DNA of 64,000 bases from Litsea cubeba (taxonomy: Eukaryota > Streptophyta > Magnoliopsida > Laurales > Lauraceae): positions 14,254,831 through 14,318,830 of the forward strand of contig CM022944.1 in NCBI GenBank assembly GCA_012931725.1. Reading direction: 5' to 3'. The notes under the pieces were generated by a model. The model saw only the letters and a program-made list of their open reading frames with translations, was not told the DNA's origin and ran no database searches. Of this stretch, positions 22,631 to 34,213 are shown in pieces; positions within the stretch are counted from its first letter, which is position 1, and each line of letters starts with the position of its first letter. A program made the translations under genes and the position numbers.

Positions 22631-23117
22631 AGAGCTCTATAGGAACAATATAGAAGGTGAAATCCCCAAGGAGTTGGGTAATTTGAAGAACCTTGTTAGC
22701 ATGGACTTGTATGAGAACAGATTTGGAGGACATATCCCAAAGTCATTTTCCAAGTTGAATTCACTTCATTTCTTGTAAGCTCCATTGCCATCTTCATTTT
22801 TGTTTCTATCCATAGGATACTTACATGCAGTGAATTCCTTGATCTTGAGATTCTGATATAGATATATCTATCTGATTGTTTGATACACAGACGGCTGAAC
22901 AACAATAAGCTAACAGGATCCATTCCAAGAGAGCTCGCCTCTCTTTCAAACCTAAAAGTCTTGTAAGAACAAAGGCGCAATTTGCATTTCTATTTTTTCT
23001 TGTGATTCTGTGTTTTGTTGCTCGTGGTTAGTTGTAATGCTGTGTATTGAATCTGTGTCTTGCATTGATGTTTCTAACAATGAACTTTGCGGAACCATTT
23101 CAATTGATGGTCCATTC
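22631..23117 (+). pseudogene. Captured LRR protein fragment (SERK-like LRR family)
   Basis: Three exons can be read. The first (22631-22774) gives ELYRNNIEGEIPKELGNLKN and a second LRR. The second (22891-22962) gives RLNNNKLTGSIPRELASLSN. The third (about 23066-23117) gives DVSNNELCGTISIDGPF. This is the LRR-plus-C-terminal pattern of the small extracellular LRR proteins and the SERK receptor ectodomain. Exons 1 and 2 have good splice sites. The acceptor of exon 3 reads TTGCAT in place of the expected TTGCAG, so splicing should fail. At 23117 the sequence switches directly to an antisense kinase fragment. Confidence 0.85.
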
Positions 23118-23279
23118 ATCTTCTTCTTCACAATGCCCCAGCAAAGCCACTAGGTTTGAATGTCTGACATGTGATAGGCTCGTAACTTCCCTCATAAAAG
23201 ACTCAACATATTCATCCTTGATGATGTGCTGAATTGCAACATGCCTTCCATTTGAAAGTATTCCTTTATACACCTTCCC
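23118..23279 (-). pseudogene. Captured receptor-kinase N-lobe fragment
   Basis: The - strand encodes GKVYKGILSNGRHVAIQHI, then ESFMREVTSLSHVRHSNLVA, then LLGHCEEEDE. These are the glycine-loop end, the VAIK strand and helix C of a plant receptor-like kinase. The invariant lysine of VAIK is Gln here (VAIQ), so this copy would be inactive even if complete. The exon has an AG acceptor at its start and is preceded by intron-like sequence. It abuts the LRR fragment tail-to-tail. Which kinase subfamily it came from is uncertain. Confidence 0.8.
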
Positions 23280-23821
23280 TATTGAAAGTTGCACTGTAGA
23301 TTGCATTAGTATGATGAAGTATACAATGCAAAACATTGCATTGGATCCCACAGGCAGCCCAATCAATCTGGAGTATACCTTCAAATGAATGCACTCTTCA
23401 CTATCCCATAAAGAAAATACGCTGATCAGAAAATACTACCTCATAAGAAGATATAACTGATGATGGCTATGGAATGCAAAACATATATATATATATATAT
23501 ATATATGTTCCTCATAAGAAGATATAACTGATGATGGCTATGGAATGTGAATCATACGTTCCTCATAAGAAGTTATGACCCAGTTATGTTTTAATGCATA
23601 CTGAAACATCATATATGTCCGTCAAACTCGTGACTATTATGCTAATGGACAGATGGGCAGGTGATTTTTGCGAATGAAGACACCGAAATAACATGCATGA
23701 GACTATACAGACTTAAGAAAGTCTGTTCTCACTTACTACGATGTCATGTTTGATAGATCCTCCTCTTTTATTCTCTATGATGCCTCCTCCTTTGTCCTTC
23801 AGTTCTTTTTTCTTGTGGGTA
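23280..23821. other. No gene; short direct repeat and (AT)n
   Basis: The phrase CTCATAAGAAGATATAACTG with the following GATGATGGCTATGGAATG occurs twice (about 23441-23478 and 23512-23548), separated by an AT microsatellite (23484-23505). Nothing else was recognised. Confidence 0.6.
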
Positions 23822-24330
23822 CACTACAAGAAAATAGGGATTCTGTGACAAGCATTATTGTCATTGTACATTCAGTAGTCGTCACGGGCGAGTTTGAGTG
23901 ACCAACCTAGTGACAACCGATACTCGTCGCATATGTAGGTGTCGCTGAAGATGTAAGTGACGATAAAATGTCCTCGTCACTGATGCTTCCTTTACCGTGG
24001 CGATTTTACTCGTCACTAAACGTTATTTGTCTGTGACAACATAGGTCGTCATTAAATATATTAGTATGTGTGACGATCATTTGTTGTCACTACCCAGTTT
24101 ATGTTACGATAATACTCATCACTATATAGTCTACCATAAATAGTAATTTTAAAAATTGGTGTGTATTCAGTGACAACTAACATTGTCACTGAACGATTAT
24201 AGGGACAAGTTTTATTTGTTGTTACTGCAACCCTTCAAGTGACTACATGTGTTGTCACAGAATCATGATTTGTGATCAAATGACTAATTACAGTGATAAT
24301 GAAATGATCTAATTGTTGTCACTGCTTTAC
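23822..24330 (+). repeat. CACTA-C terminal and subterminal repeats
   Basis: After the CACTACAAG terminus come about a dozen copies of a TTGTCACTG / CAGTGACGA-type subterminal repeat in both orientations, spaced 20-50 bases apart. Such repeats bind the TNPA-like protein of the family. Confidence 0.75.
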
Positions 24331-25321
24331 AAGCTTTATTAAAATATATATTTCACATGCATATATGTATATATATAGCTCTTAATAATTAATTACCTGC
24401 TTCATATGTAATTAATTCATCTAGATATATACAAAAAATACAAATCAAGATATTAAGAACAAAAAACTTGCTAAATATTATATTTTCCACCAACAACATT
24501 AATAGTAAACTTTATCCATCATTTCATACAAAATCCATCATATGAGTTTATCTAGCTATAGCTAGAAAGTTAATTATCCAAAAATAGATATATAACAGTT
24601 GCTTCTTAATTATCCAAGGCATAACAAAATGGCATCCTCATTAGTGAGAGCATCCATGCATCTTCGAGCAACAAGCATCAGGGATTCCTTTCACTTCCAT
24701 AGTCGTGAAGATTTAATGCCACGCATCAGGGATTCCTTCTACTTCCATAGTTGTGAAGATTTAATGCCACGACTGCCCTGACACTGCAAGCAAAAAGCAT
24801 TCTCATGTCATACCACATGGCATTGTAAACAAAAGATAAAAGAAGCAATCAGTGTAAATATTGGTGAGAAATGAAAGGAAATTGAAAATTTCGAAAGATC
24901 TTCAGAAAAGAAAGGTCTGGAGAGGAAATTTGCCAACATGGAACGCATGCAAGATCCAAGCCACCCTCATCAGTATCAGGCACACACTTACAATGCTCTC
25001 ACACAAAAAGTCACCCGGTTTGCTCATCAGGTGGGATGTGCGTGCAGTTAGAATGTCATAAACAGTCCACATTCAACACACATGATGCGCCTACATGATG
25101 GAAAAACTGGCCTGATTTTTGAGCTGTGGCATGTTGAAATATGGATGTCAATAGGGCCAAGAATGGGTGGGTACAGTGTAGACTTTGAAACAGCCAAGTG
25201 CAACCGATTGTATATTTTGAGCTTCCTTGCTGGAGTTGGGCAAATTGAACAACCTAAGTGTGTGGCATGACTGCTAACACAATTTGAAGAAGAGAGAGAG
25301 GAAAAGCATGACCCCAAAAAA
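24331..25321. other. CACTA-C interior, no gene recognised
   Basis: AT-rich at first, then a direct tandem duplication of about 48 bases (24675-24770) that includes GCATCAGGGATTCC and GTGAAGATTTAATGCCAC. The - strand frame at 25048-25332 has no recognised motif. This probably corresponds to the 3' non-coding part of the element. Confidence 0.5.
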
Positions 25322-25476
25322 GCATATATCAACTACCATCAGCATATAAAGTACATTGCAAAACTTATGGGCTCGAGGTTATACAGTTATGGTATACAGT
25401 TATACAGTATATAAAGTACATTTACACTTATGGGCATTTACACTTATGGGCATATAAGTGTGTGGCATATAAACTA
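25322..25476. repeat. CACTA-C internal duplication at MULE insertion site
   Basis: The motif ACTACCATCAGCATATAAAG with the following ACTTATGGGCTCGAGGTTAT occurs here and again right of the Mutator-like element (52591-52645). The site was thus a tandem duplication before it was split. The last nine bases (25468-25476) are the left TATAAACTA target duplication. Confidence 0.8.
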
Positions 25477-25610
25477 GGGATTTTTACTAAAACAGTGTCT
25501 GTATATTCGTATTATACGAATTTAACTATAAATACGTTCAAATGCCCATTTTAGTGTTCGTACGTTAATTATGGACGGTTTTACCCCTCTTTTATCGAAC
25601 GACATCGTTT
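25477..25610 (+). repeat. Outer MULE left terminal inverted repeat
   Basis: It matches the right outer arm and both inner arms. Shared landmarks are GGGATTTTTAC, CGTATTATACG, AATGCCCATTTT, TTCGTAC and CGAACGACATCG. Confidence 0.85.
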
Positions 25611-27562
25611 TTTTTATCAAACCCTGTTTCCATCGAACGCCATTTTCTCTCCTTCTCCTCCTCTGCTACCTGCTCTCGACCTCTGACCCTTCTCTTCTGC
25701 TGCTGCGACTGGATTCCACCGGCGACGGCAACGATCGATCTCCCCCACTCTTCTCCTTCTTTCAGCAGCGATTGGAGGCTCTAGCTGGTGCTGCGATTGG
25801 AGGCTCCTTCGACACTGCACAGTCAACCACTCTCCCTCACTCTTGTCTCTCGGCAGCGACCAGTACAATATGTCTACCTTCATTCAACGATTCCTTCTAC
25901 GCTACTTTCCTCATGTAACTATGGTTCGCTCATTTCCCTTTTTTGTGTTCTTTTCCCTAGTTTTCTTGCATCGACGATCTCATATTATTTTCCCTCATTC
26001 TCTTCTTTTTATATCTCCAAACCGAATTGATACCAAGGCATAGTCAGGATATATTTTAGATGAGTGAGGTCATGTACTCTGTTTCCACTTTGTTTGGGTA
26101 TGAAGTGAGTTTTTTTTTTAGGGTTTGAATCCATTTCATGGAAGGAAAAGGAAATCTGATATTGGGATGATTGCATTTAATGATAATGTGTCTTTTGGTG
26201 ATCCTCAGGTCGTGTCTTTGGTGATCCTCAGGTCAGGGCTAGTATGTCTTTGGTGATTGCATATAATGCTAATGTGTCTTTGGTGATTGCATATAACCGT
26301 GGAACTTTTATTAGCTATTAACAGTCTTAGCATGGTCCCAGGCATTCTAGATATGTCGGGCCTCAAACTGTTATTTCTCAACTGAGATTGCAGTATGAGC
26401 CAATACACATCACTGGGTTAATCCATCCATTCTCTCTCTCTCTCAAAATAAAAAAGAAAAAAGAAAAAAAGAAGAGATCATATGTGTTTAAGAAAAAAAA
26501 AATGAAATCTTCATTCTCATTATAGCTTTTTGAAGCTTTTACCTTTGAACACCATTATCATGACTGATGCAAGGTCTAATTTGGTAGAGGATGACATCCT
26601 ATATAACTAGACCTATAGCTAGTTTAAATTTAGATGCATATCTTTTTGTATATGTTGACAAATATGAACTGGTTTAATTATCAAGAAAGTGATATGGTAT
26701 GAATGTTATCATCCCCAATTTGCATCTGCATCACTTGTTAGGCTATTTCGTATAGTTGATGATATGGCCTGTTACCTGTATAGCCATAAGCTGAAACAGA
26801 GGTTCTATTTCAAGCTATAAGAAATTCAAGCCTTGGACCTCATAACCTTAGATGGACTTAGAGACTTCTTATGTTGAAGGAGTAAAACTCCACTGGGGCT
26901 CACTTGTAGAACATCAGAGCTGCTAAAACTATACACCCACATATTTTGGGATAATCCTAAAAGCTACATTTTATTACATGTGTTCATAGTATTTAATTTC
27001 TAAAGTTGGGCTTACATGTGATGGCACCTTAAAAAAACAGAAAGAAAGAAAATTGATACAATTGTTAGTCAGGTTAAGTATGTGGGTTAGGTTGACCCTT
27101 AGTTAGGTTTGATTAGGGTATCTGTCTTGTTTAATAAAATGCTAGACATAGGTAGGGCCTAACCCACACACAGCTCATCTCAGTCAGCCTGTTTAGGCCT
27201 CCATCCAGCTTGTTTTCCAAAAAAAAATAATTGTAGCTTTGCAACTTGCTTTCTTTAATAGTAAACCCAAGCTCCCAGAAAAAAAGGGGGAATGGGTTCT
27301 GTGCATTGTGCTTCATTTGATTTTTTTGTGCTTCATTCGGAAATAGACTTTGTGCATTGGCCTTTATATTAAACTTGTCTCATTAGAGGATCCATTCATT
27401 TTATAAAGTGGTATTTAGAGGTTCCATTTTCAACAAATTATGTAAGCTATTGATTCTTTAATGGCACGTTCAACAGCGGTCTTCAAAGGGGAATTAGTTT
27501 CACAAGATGTTGACATTATTGATTGGACTGTTGGTTTCATTTTTTACTACCAATATTTTTAA
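25611..27562. other. Outer MULE left arm; 5'UTR-like cargo, not identified
   Basis: Next to the terminal repeat is a GC- and CT-rich stretch (25640-25900), a typical captured 5'UTR or first-exon region. The open frames give no family I know. From 25950 on the sequence is intron-like, with a short repeat GTGTCTTTGGTGAT repeated four to five times around 26190-26300. No exon was recognised. Confidence 0.45.
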
Positions 27563-27696
27563 GGGATTTTTACCAAAAAAGTGTTTCTATACTTGTATTA
27601 TACGGATTTAGTGTGAAATACAAGGTAATGCCCATTTTGGTTTTCGTACATGGATTTTTTACTCTTTTACCCCTCTTGTTTCGAACGACATCGTTT
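27563..27696 (+). repeat. Inner MULE left terminal inverted repeat
   Basis: The arm runs from GGGATTTTTACC to the CGAACGACATCG phrase. The phrase TTAGTGTGAAATACAAGG is nearly identical to the right arm. Confidence 0.85.
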
Positions 27697-27969
27697 TCAA
27701 TCCCATACCCTTTTCCCCTTTGTTCTCCTTTCTTCCCCAAAATTTTTCACGCAGATTTCCTCTCTTTCTCAAAAATCACTCAAACAAAAGTGTCCCATGG
27801 AGATCGATTGCAGAGGAGAGCAGAAATCCCCCCCCCCCTCTTCTCTTTCTCTTTCCCTTCTCATTCGCGTCTCGCCTCAGGTGTGGCAATCGTCGTTCAC
27901 TAGAGGGCACCGGAGAAGAGGCGTTAAGAGATCTTTGATTGCTATGGTGTGCAGAAACTAGAAACTAGA

Positions 27970-27973
27970 AACT

Positions 27974-28018
<45 letters not shown>
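27970..28018. repeat. (GA)n microsatellite
   Basis: GA-rich run just before the FYVE start codon, as is common in plant 5'UTRs. Confidence 0.9.
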
Positions 28019-28021
<3 letters not shown>

Positions 28022-28026
28022 GCAAG

Positions 28027-28140
28027 ATGTTCGAGAAGATTGGACTTCCTGTAAAGCCGTCAATGCGAGGAGTCAATTGGGTGGAGGACGCATCTCATTG
28101 TCAGGGTTGTTCTTCTCAGTTCACCTTCTTTAATCGCAAG
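28027..28140 (+). pseudogene. Captured exon 1 of FYVE-domain protein
   Basis: The exon starts ATG and encodes MFEKIGLPVKPSMRGVNW, then EDASHCQGCSSQFTFFNRK, and ends at a GT donor (AAG then GTTGGG). This is the N-terminus of a plant FYVE zinc-finger protein, with the first zinc-binding CQGC pair. The next exon, with the RHHCRRCGG core that binds phosphatidylinositol 3-phosphate, is missing. The exon is intact and open. It lies about 460 bases inside the inner MULE terminal repeat, with a CT- and GA-rich leader, so the terminal repeat or captured promoter could drive a transcript that would splice to downstream cargo. Confidence 0.85.
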
Positions 28141-30386
28141 GTTGGGTTGGACCTTTCTTTCCCTCATTTTCTTCATTTCTTCCATCACCCAATCTCCTCT
28201 CTTAGATTGTTTCAATTGTTTGGGGATCTTGAAATTGTATTGGTTTGTGTTTGGAATCTTTGATGATTTTTGATGTGTTTTGGGGAACTGCAATTGTGTT
28301 TGTGGACACATGAAAATTAGAAGCTGCTAGAGGTTGGATCTTTTTTTTATCCCCTCTCCTCAGTCATTAAGAGCACATTGCTAGTATTGTTTGGGTGAAG
28401 TTGTAAAAAAAGTTTGACCTAGTTAATGTGATATGTGATCCTGGTACTGCCCCAAACACAGAGAAATGGATATCTGTTGATCATCGTTCTCCTAACATAT
28501 TAAGATTGCTTGTGGTTTGAGATGCATGAAAAAGACAACCTTAAGGCCAGTTGGGGTTAGAGGAACACCTTTTTCGCTCTTCTATTTTTCCATTGTCTAG
28601 TAATTTGGTGTTGCAATTAGGGAAACAAAAAAGAAAAAAAAAGGAAAAAAAGAGCCTTTGCCTTGTTCTATTTTGCTCTTTTCCTCCTTTAAACAAGCAA
28701 ATCACTGCTGCTTTTTTTTTTCTTATCGTATTGCTGTATTTTGGTATGGCAGCAATTACAAGCAAGTGATGAAGTGTGTGAGAGGCCCAAAACCATGTGC
28801 GGGTGAAGCAGGTCTGTAAGGAGATAGTCATAGAATGTGTAAAAAAAAGAGGGCATACTATGAAATTCGATCTTTGGGAGAAAAGTCTATTATGGTGTGG
28901 ACACGCTTGTTGAGGGGTTGAATGGAATGTCGATTTGGAGCTTAATCTTCAAAAGGGATGTACATATGTGAAGTTGACAAGTTTTTTGAGTTGCTGAAGA
29001 TGACACAGCATGTGTATATTCCTCTAATGGCACTGGGTTGCCAGGTGTGGTGGAACTCGGTATAATTGCATTTTCCAAGTGTTTTTTCTAGGAAATGGGA
29101 GGGGATGAATCATTGAGAAAGAGATCCATGTTGGTATTGTTTGATACTTAATAAGTGGATGGTAGCTTATCTAGGGAAATGGTTCTCTGCTCTTCATTAT
29201 ATGAAAATTGATGGTTGTAACCATTCAATAAATAAGTAAATAAATAATAAAAAGTGATGGTTGTATACAGATTCTGTCATTGACACTTGATCCTTCTCCT
29301 TTAATGAAAAGTCCTTTCTTAGGAATGCAAAATGTATGATGATGGAGATTGAAGGTTTTTATTTTTTTATTTTTTTTAAATATTCATTTGATTACAGGTG
29401 ATATCATTGTCAAGATTTGATTCCATTGTCTTTGGAAGATGAGATGACCTACCACACTTCACTTCAAAAAAGAAGTTCACATATGAGATGTCCTAGCATA
29501 CTTCAGTTTTTAAGTATATTTGCTTGGAGATTGTTTTAACAACTTGTATATTATTAATCAATTATCCAGCAAATACTTCATGGAAATCTTTGGTTCAGTA
29601 TCTCTCTTTAGATTATTTACTTTAAGAGGTGTAGGATTTTCGGGTGTGTATGTTATGCTTATAATTTTGAACTTTAAAATAAACTTCCTAATCATGTTAT
29701 TATATGTCTTGTTGTGGGACTCATCCTCATATAAGGATTATCATTGTTTTGATCTCTTACTTGGAAGCATATCGTCTGTGGATGTGTAGCCATGAAGAAA
29801 TTCTATATTTCTGGTCCTATGGTTTATTTATTGCCTTGATTTTTGGTTTCTTCTCCTGCGGAGAATTTATTCTCGCTTGTGTTATGTGCATCATGTAAAC
29901 AAGTCCATGGATCTTTGCCTTGCCGTTTATGCCTTTTCGCGTTTTTCGGGATATACCGGGAACATTGATATTTGAGAATTTTACTTAATCAGACATGTAC
30001 AGCATTGGATTTGACCTCCAGGTCCAATCCATTTTTTTAAAATTTATTTACATGGTTGGTTTATTCTGTAGCTGGTTTGGAACTTCTATAGAGACTTGAA
30101 GTGTATTTCTTGCATGCTCAAGCTGTCATAACTGTACTGTTTTCATTTTCAATAACAAATAAAGTTTTTAGGTATTCTCTTTGGTTTCTATGGTCCTTGC
30201 ATTTGAGCTTGGGTCAGCAGAAACACAAAGTAGTAAAGTTTATTTTCCTTTTCCAAGGTGCCATCTGGTTGTATCTTGGCTATATTCATCTTTACTGAAG
30301 TGACCTGAACATTTTCTAATTTTCTTTTTCCAAATGTAGGTATGGAGTGTTTTGATGACCTGGAAATATCATGTTGCAGTGCCTAG
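28141..30386. other. Intron-like MULE cargo, no exon recognised
   Basis: The sequence is T-rich with GT/AG-style features of plant introns. The first part is probably intron 1 of the FYVE donor gene. No coding motif was identified on either strand. Confidence 0.45.
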
Positions 30387-31053
30387 ATGGTTTCAACTTT
30401 CAAGCATCTGTTAGCTGTACTGCTTAGATGTTGTGATCTCGATTTGTATAAGCAGCCTAAAGGCCTCGAAGATCTTGAAGTTTTAGTGAGGGAAACAGTG
30501 GGTATGTTGCCAAACGTTTTCATTGCATTTAAGTTTTAATATAATCTTGAGGACTTCATCGTAGTGGTTGATTTGATCAGTCTCTATGAAGATGATTGTT
30601 AGTTTCATGATCGCTGTCTCATAATTTTTGGAGTTGTCTTTGTTGTTATGCCCTCCATTTTACTGCATTTTCCCCCTTTTGCATCACACATATCTTTGAA
30701 GATGGACTTTAGTTTCATTATAAAATGGCATTTATGAAAATACCAGTAAACATCTCATTGGCCTATACTCTTTGTCAGATATCTTTCAAATCATCAAATG
30801 TATGTAACTTTGTGGACAATCAAAGAGTCAAACAATTAGGGCTTTGAGTAAAATCTTTTCATTTAGTCTTCCCTTCTTATATTTGGGTAATTCAATGATC
30901 TTTGTGCGCTGTTCTTGCTTGCTGCAATCATTAATTTATGACAAACTGTAATCCATTGTGATTTCATCTTTTGCAGTCAACGTAAGCGAAATAGAAGAAT
31001 TAATGAGCTGTTTAAGAAGATAAGCAGTGCTGTTATTGATGACGGGAAGATGG
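30387..31053 (+). pseudogene. Captured CBL2/CBL3-like calcium sensor exons
   Basis: Exon 1 (30387-30500) starts ATG and encodes a hydrophobic N-terminus, then CCDLDLYKQPKGLEDLEVL and VRETV. Exon 2 (30977-31052) begins after TTTGCAG and encodes NVSEIEEL, then, one frame over, ELFKKISSAVIDDGKMG. The family is the CBL2/3 group of tonoplast calcium sensors that recruit CIPK kinases. The two peptides cover the region up to the start of the first EF hand. A frameshift in exon 2 breaks it. The intron is kept. All EF hands downstream are missing. Confidence 0.85.
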
Positions 31054-31528
31054 GTATAGTCCTAAAACCCATAGGGCAGAGAAAAATTATAATATTTCCT
31101 ATTTTTGTTGTACATCAGTAGTTCCTATCTTTGTTCAATCATTTTTATCTGAATCTAATCCCATGGCTTTGGTGGACATTTTGAGAACTTCTTTTGGAAG
31201 TCATTTTTATTTAGAAGATTGTTGCATGGTCCCGTCTTGGTCACAATAATTATTGAGCTGCATCATAATTGTGCAAGGATGTTGGAATTTTGGCTGACAA
31301 ACTACTTCCTATCACATATCTTCATGTTCTCATATCTTTTGTCATATCAGTTGTGCTAGAGGAAGAATATCTGGAGTGTTTTGGTAATTGTGATTAATTT
31401 CTTGCATGTGTGTGTGTTTTTTTTTTTAAATATGATTTTTGTTTCTTCTGTTAGTCATTGTACATTTTATCTGGCAACCATTCTGAAGTGTTATGTTGCT
31501 AATTATCTTCTTCACTTTCAATTGTTAG

Positions 31529-32101
31529 ATATTCAGACCCCACAAACATACCAAGGGGCAGAAGTCTGAAACCCGACTTACATAGACAGCAGCACATTGT
31601 GGAGAACAGGACTCATTCTTCTAGCAGTCCGATTCCATAGCATTCCAGAGTTCCAGACATTTCTTTTTCTCGAAGAAGTGAATATTATGGTTCATCTACT
31701 CCCACTGGGAGCACCTTATGTAGTCCTAGAGCATCTATAGAGCTTGAATTCAACCCAAGATCAAGGAGCCCAGGACCAGGTTTAAGAGGGCATGCTTTTC
31801 CAACGTCACCTTTGCATGCCCGAGTTAATGGTTTCAGTCCAGGGTCTTCTATGGAGAAGAATGAAGATGGGAGGACTGAGTGTCATCTTCTTCCACTCCC
31901 ACCAGGTTCTCCTAATTCACTTACACCAATCCCACTGGGTTCTCCTAATTCACATACATCGATCCCACCGGGTTCTCCTAATTCACATACGTCAAGAAAT
32001 AATGGGACAAATGAGAGCATGCCCGATCTCCGTTCAAGATGGAAGAAGGGAAGACTTCTTTGGGAGGGGAACATTTGGGCATGTTTATGCTGGATTTAAC
32101 T
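31529..32101 (+). pseudogene. Captured MAPKKK (YODA/MAPKKK3-type) exon
   Basis: The exon encodes a Ser/Pro-rich segment (SRSPGPGLRGHAFPTSPLHA, then HLLPLPPGSPNS) and then RSRWKKGRLL. One frame over it reads GRGTFGHVYAGFN, the ATP-binding glycine loop of plant MAPKKKs such as YODA. A single extra T before the GRG codons (about 32060-32064) breaks the frame, and an in-frame TAG occurs near 31637. The exon ends at a GT donor right after GFN, the family's normal position. A GSPNS-containing unit of about 33-36 bases is repeated three times (31897-31997). The kinase domain beyond subdomain I is missing. Confidence 0.85.
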
Positions 32102-32315
32102 GGTATATGCAATTCCTGTATCATTTTTATTCCCAGAATATATGATATTTTTTATTTTCCTTTTTGCCGAAGGTAATGAGATTGTAGAGCCTAAATTAAG
32201 TCGTATGATTGCTGAGGTTGCTGAGGTTACCTTTTAGAGTTCTTTGGCATAAACAAAAGCATTCATTCCACTATTATTGCCATTGGCTGGTTTCTGAAAT
32301 CATTTCTCGTTGCAG

Positions 32316-32443
32316 GTAGAGATGGATTAACACACAACATGTTAGACAATATCCATTCTCATTGGAAACGGAAGAGGGTGTGCAAGATAAAATGTAAAGG
32401 TGTTTGCACTATTGACATGGCAAACGTGCATCAACAATTTGAG
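32316..32443 (+). pseudogene. Captured CRM-domain exon of CRS2-associated factor
   Basis: After a TTGCAG acceptor, the exon reads RDGLTHNMLDNIHSHWKRKR, then VCKIKCKGVCTIDMANVHQQ, and ends at GAG before GTAAG. This is part of the CRM RNA-binding domain in the form found in CRS2-associated factors (CAF), which splice organellar group II introns. It is one intact, open exon with good splice sites. Neither the organelle transit peptide nor the GxxG loop exon is present. It lies 215 bases after the MAPKKK exon on the same strand. Confidence 0.85.
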
Positions 32444-32630
32444 GTAAGAGACCTTAAACATTATTCAGTCCTCTTTATCATTCATTCTTTTGAGTATCTA
32501 GTTTTCAGATCTTCCATGATGCATTTATGTGCTTTTTCATTATCATATATGGGTAACATGGACATGGAGGAGGAAACTAGAGTTATTGTAAATTATTCAC
32601 GTATGATTTCTTCTTCTTCTTCTTTTTAAA

Positions 32631-34213
32631 GGCCAATGGGCAGAAGGGTTTATGGCAGTTGCTGCAATTGGTGCAACAAATGTTGGATCCATTGAAGTTC
32701 GGTGACCTTCTTTTCATATGCTTAGTTTATTGTAATTCATGCATTTGTATCATCGCCATTTAAGTTTGATTGTTGTAAAGCATTGTTAAAAGGTTATATA
32801 AAAGGTACATATTTATCAATTTCTATGCCCCTACCATATCCATGGTGTGCCCATCATCTTGTCCATCTTCAATATGATATTGAAGGTTGTAGAACAATAT
32901 CCATGGTCTGGCCCATCTTATCCATCTTTTATATGACATTGAAGATTGTAGAACACAAAAATTAACTTTACATACCCTTCATGTCGTCTAATTCTCCTGA
33001 ATCTATAATCCATGACATGGAGGATGTGGAATGAGACATCATTAGCATATGCAAGTTTAGATGTACATCTCTGCTCTATACTGGTTAGGCTACTAAGCTA
33101 TAATGGTAGCCAACTGGCTAGGAACATGGATCTCATGGTCTTGGATCTAGTGAAACATTACTAGACATGGTATCAGTATTGTCTCCTCCTCAGTTGCTAG
33201 CGAGCTTTAGTTAACTTTAGGCAGAGGTGAGATGAAAATCCCAATCTGTTTCTATATTATGCCTCCTCTTCCTTCAGAGGATACACTTGAATTTGTTCTT
33301 CTCTTGCATTGGCTCCTACTCTGACCTGATCCATTATTGCTTCTCTTACATGGGCTGATATTACCTAAGGTAAGTACAGTGCTTGGTGGATCATAACCTT
33401 ATAGATCCTCTATATTATGTAAAGAACTTAATTAGCCAACTTAGGGCTAATTAACCTCATTCTCCATTTGACTTTCCATTCTCTTTTTTGTGTTTGGCTT
33501 CTTGAGCTGTTTTTTTCCACTCAACCCTATTACAGGTCATATTCTCTGTAAAATTCATCAACTATGACTTCTCACTACTTCTATCTAGGCAATTTAATTT
33601 GTTTCCCCCTTCTCCTAGTTTGTTGTAATACTAAATGTTTCATGCGGAGGCTGTGGATCAACATGAATAGAAGACATTTATTGATACAATTAATGTAGCC
33701 ATGATCCTCTTTAACATTTTGGCACCACAAACAGTGGCAAGTTTACTTGGTTTTGACTAACAATAACACATTGTCTTCCTACTGAATGGTGTTTGTGTTT
33801 GCTCTTGGCAGCTTTTCATTGAACCAAAGCTCAGGACAAACAGACCAAAAACTAGGCTGTTACATTCAATTCCTCCTGACGATCGCTTGTATGAACCTGA
33901 AGGCATCGGTGTAATGATCAAGAAGGGGGAAGAGGTTAGATGCTCTCATGTTGTGTTTCCAGAATCATACTCTGGTTTTCAGTTAGTTGCACCTTTTCCT
34001 CTGGTTTAGCAAGGGTTTACTATTATTACTATTATACACCGGCTCTTGCAGGTTGCAGCTTTCAACATGGGTTCTACTGTAGTGCTTGTTTTTCAAGCCC
34101 CGGTGTCAAAATCGCTTGGAAAAGATAGCGCTGCTTCAGAATTCAAATTCTGCATAAAAAATGGAGACAGAATTCGAGTAGGAGAAGCCATTGGAAGATG
34201 GCGTGATTCATAG
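32631..34213 (+). pseudogene. PSD1: Captured 3' end of phosphatidylserine decarboxylase
   Basis: Three exons can be read. The first (32631-32698) gives GQWAEGFMAVAAIGATNVGS, but its donor is damaged. The second (33812-33934) gives LFIEPKLRTNRPKTRLLHSI through IGVMIKKGEE. The third (34052-34213) gives VAAFNMGSTVVLVFQAP, then GDRIRVGEAIGRW and a stop at 34211. The family makes phosphatidylethanolamine in mitochondria, and the GST motif, where the proenzyme cleaves itself to form the pyruvoyl group, is intact. Exons 2 and 3 are fully open across a kept intron. The N-terminal two thirds are missing. It is the most 3' of five + strand fragments and supplies a natural stop codon. Confidence 0.9.
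32785..32960. repeat. Tandem duplication in PSD intron
   Basis: The phrases ATATCCATGGTSTGSCCCAT, TTGTCCATCTT and GATATTGAAGGTTGTAGAACA recur once after about 60 bases, with small changes. Confidence 0.65.

Noticed and set aside
25048..25332. 94-codon - strand frame with several Cys residues in CACTA-C
   Set aside because: No zinc-finger spacing or known family could be recognised. The region is at the non-coding end of the element.
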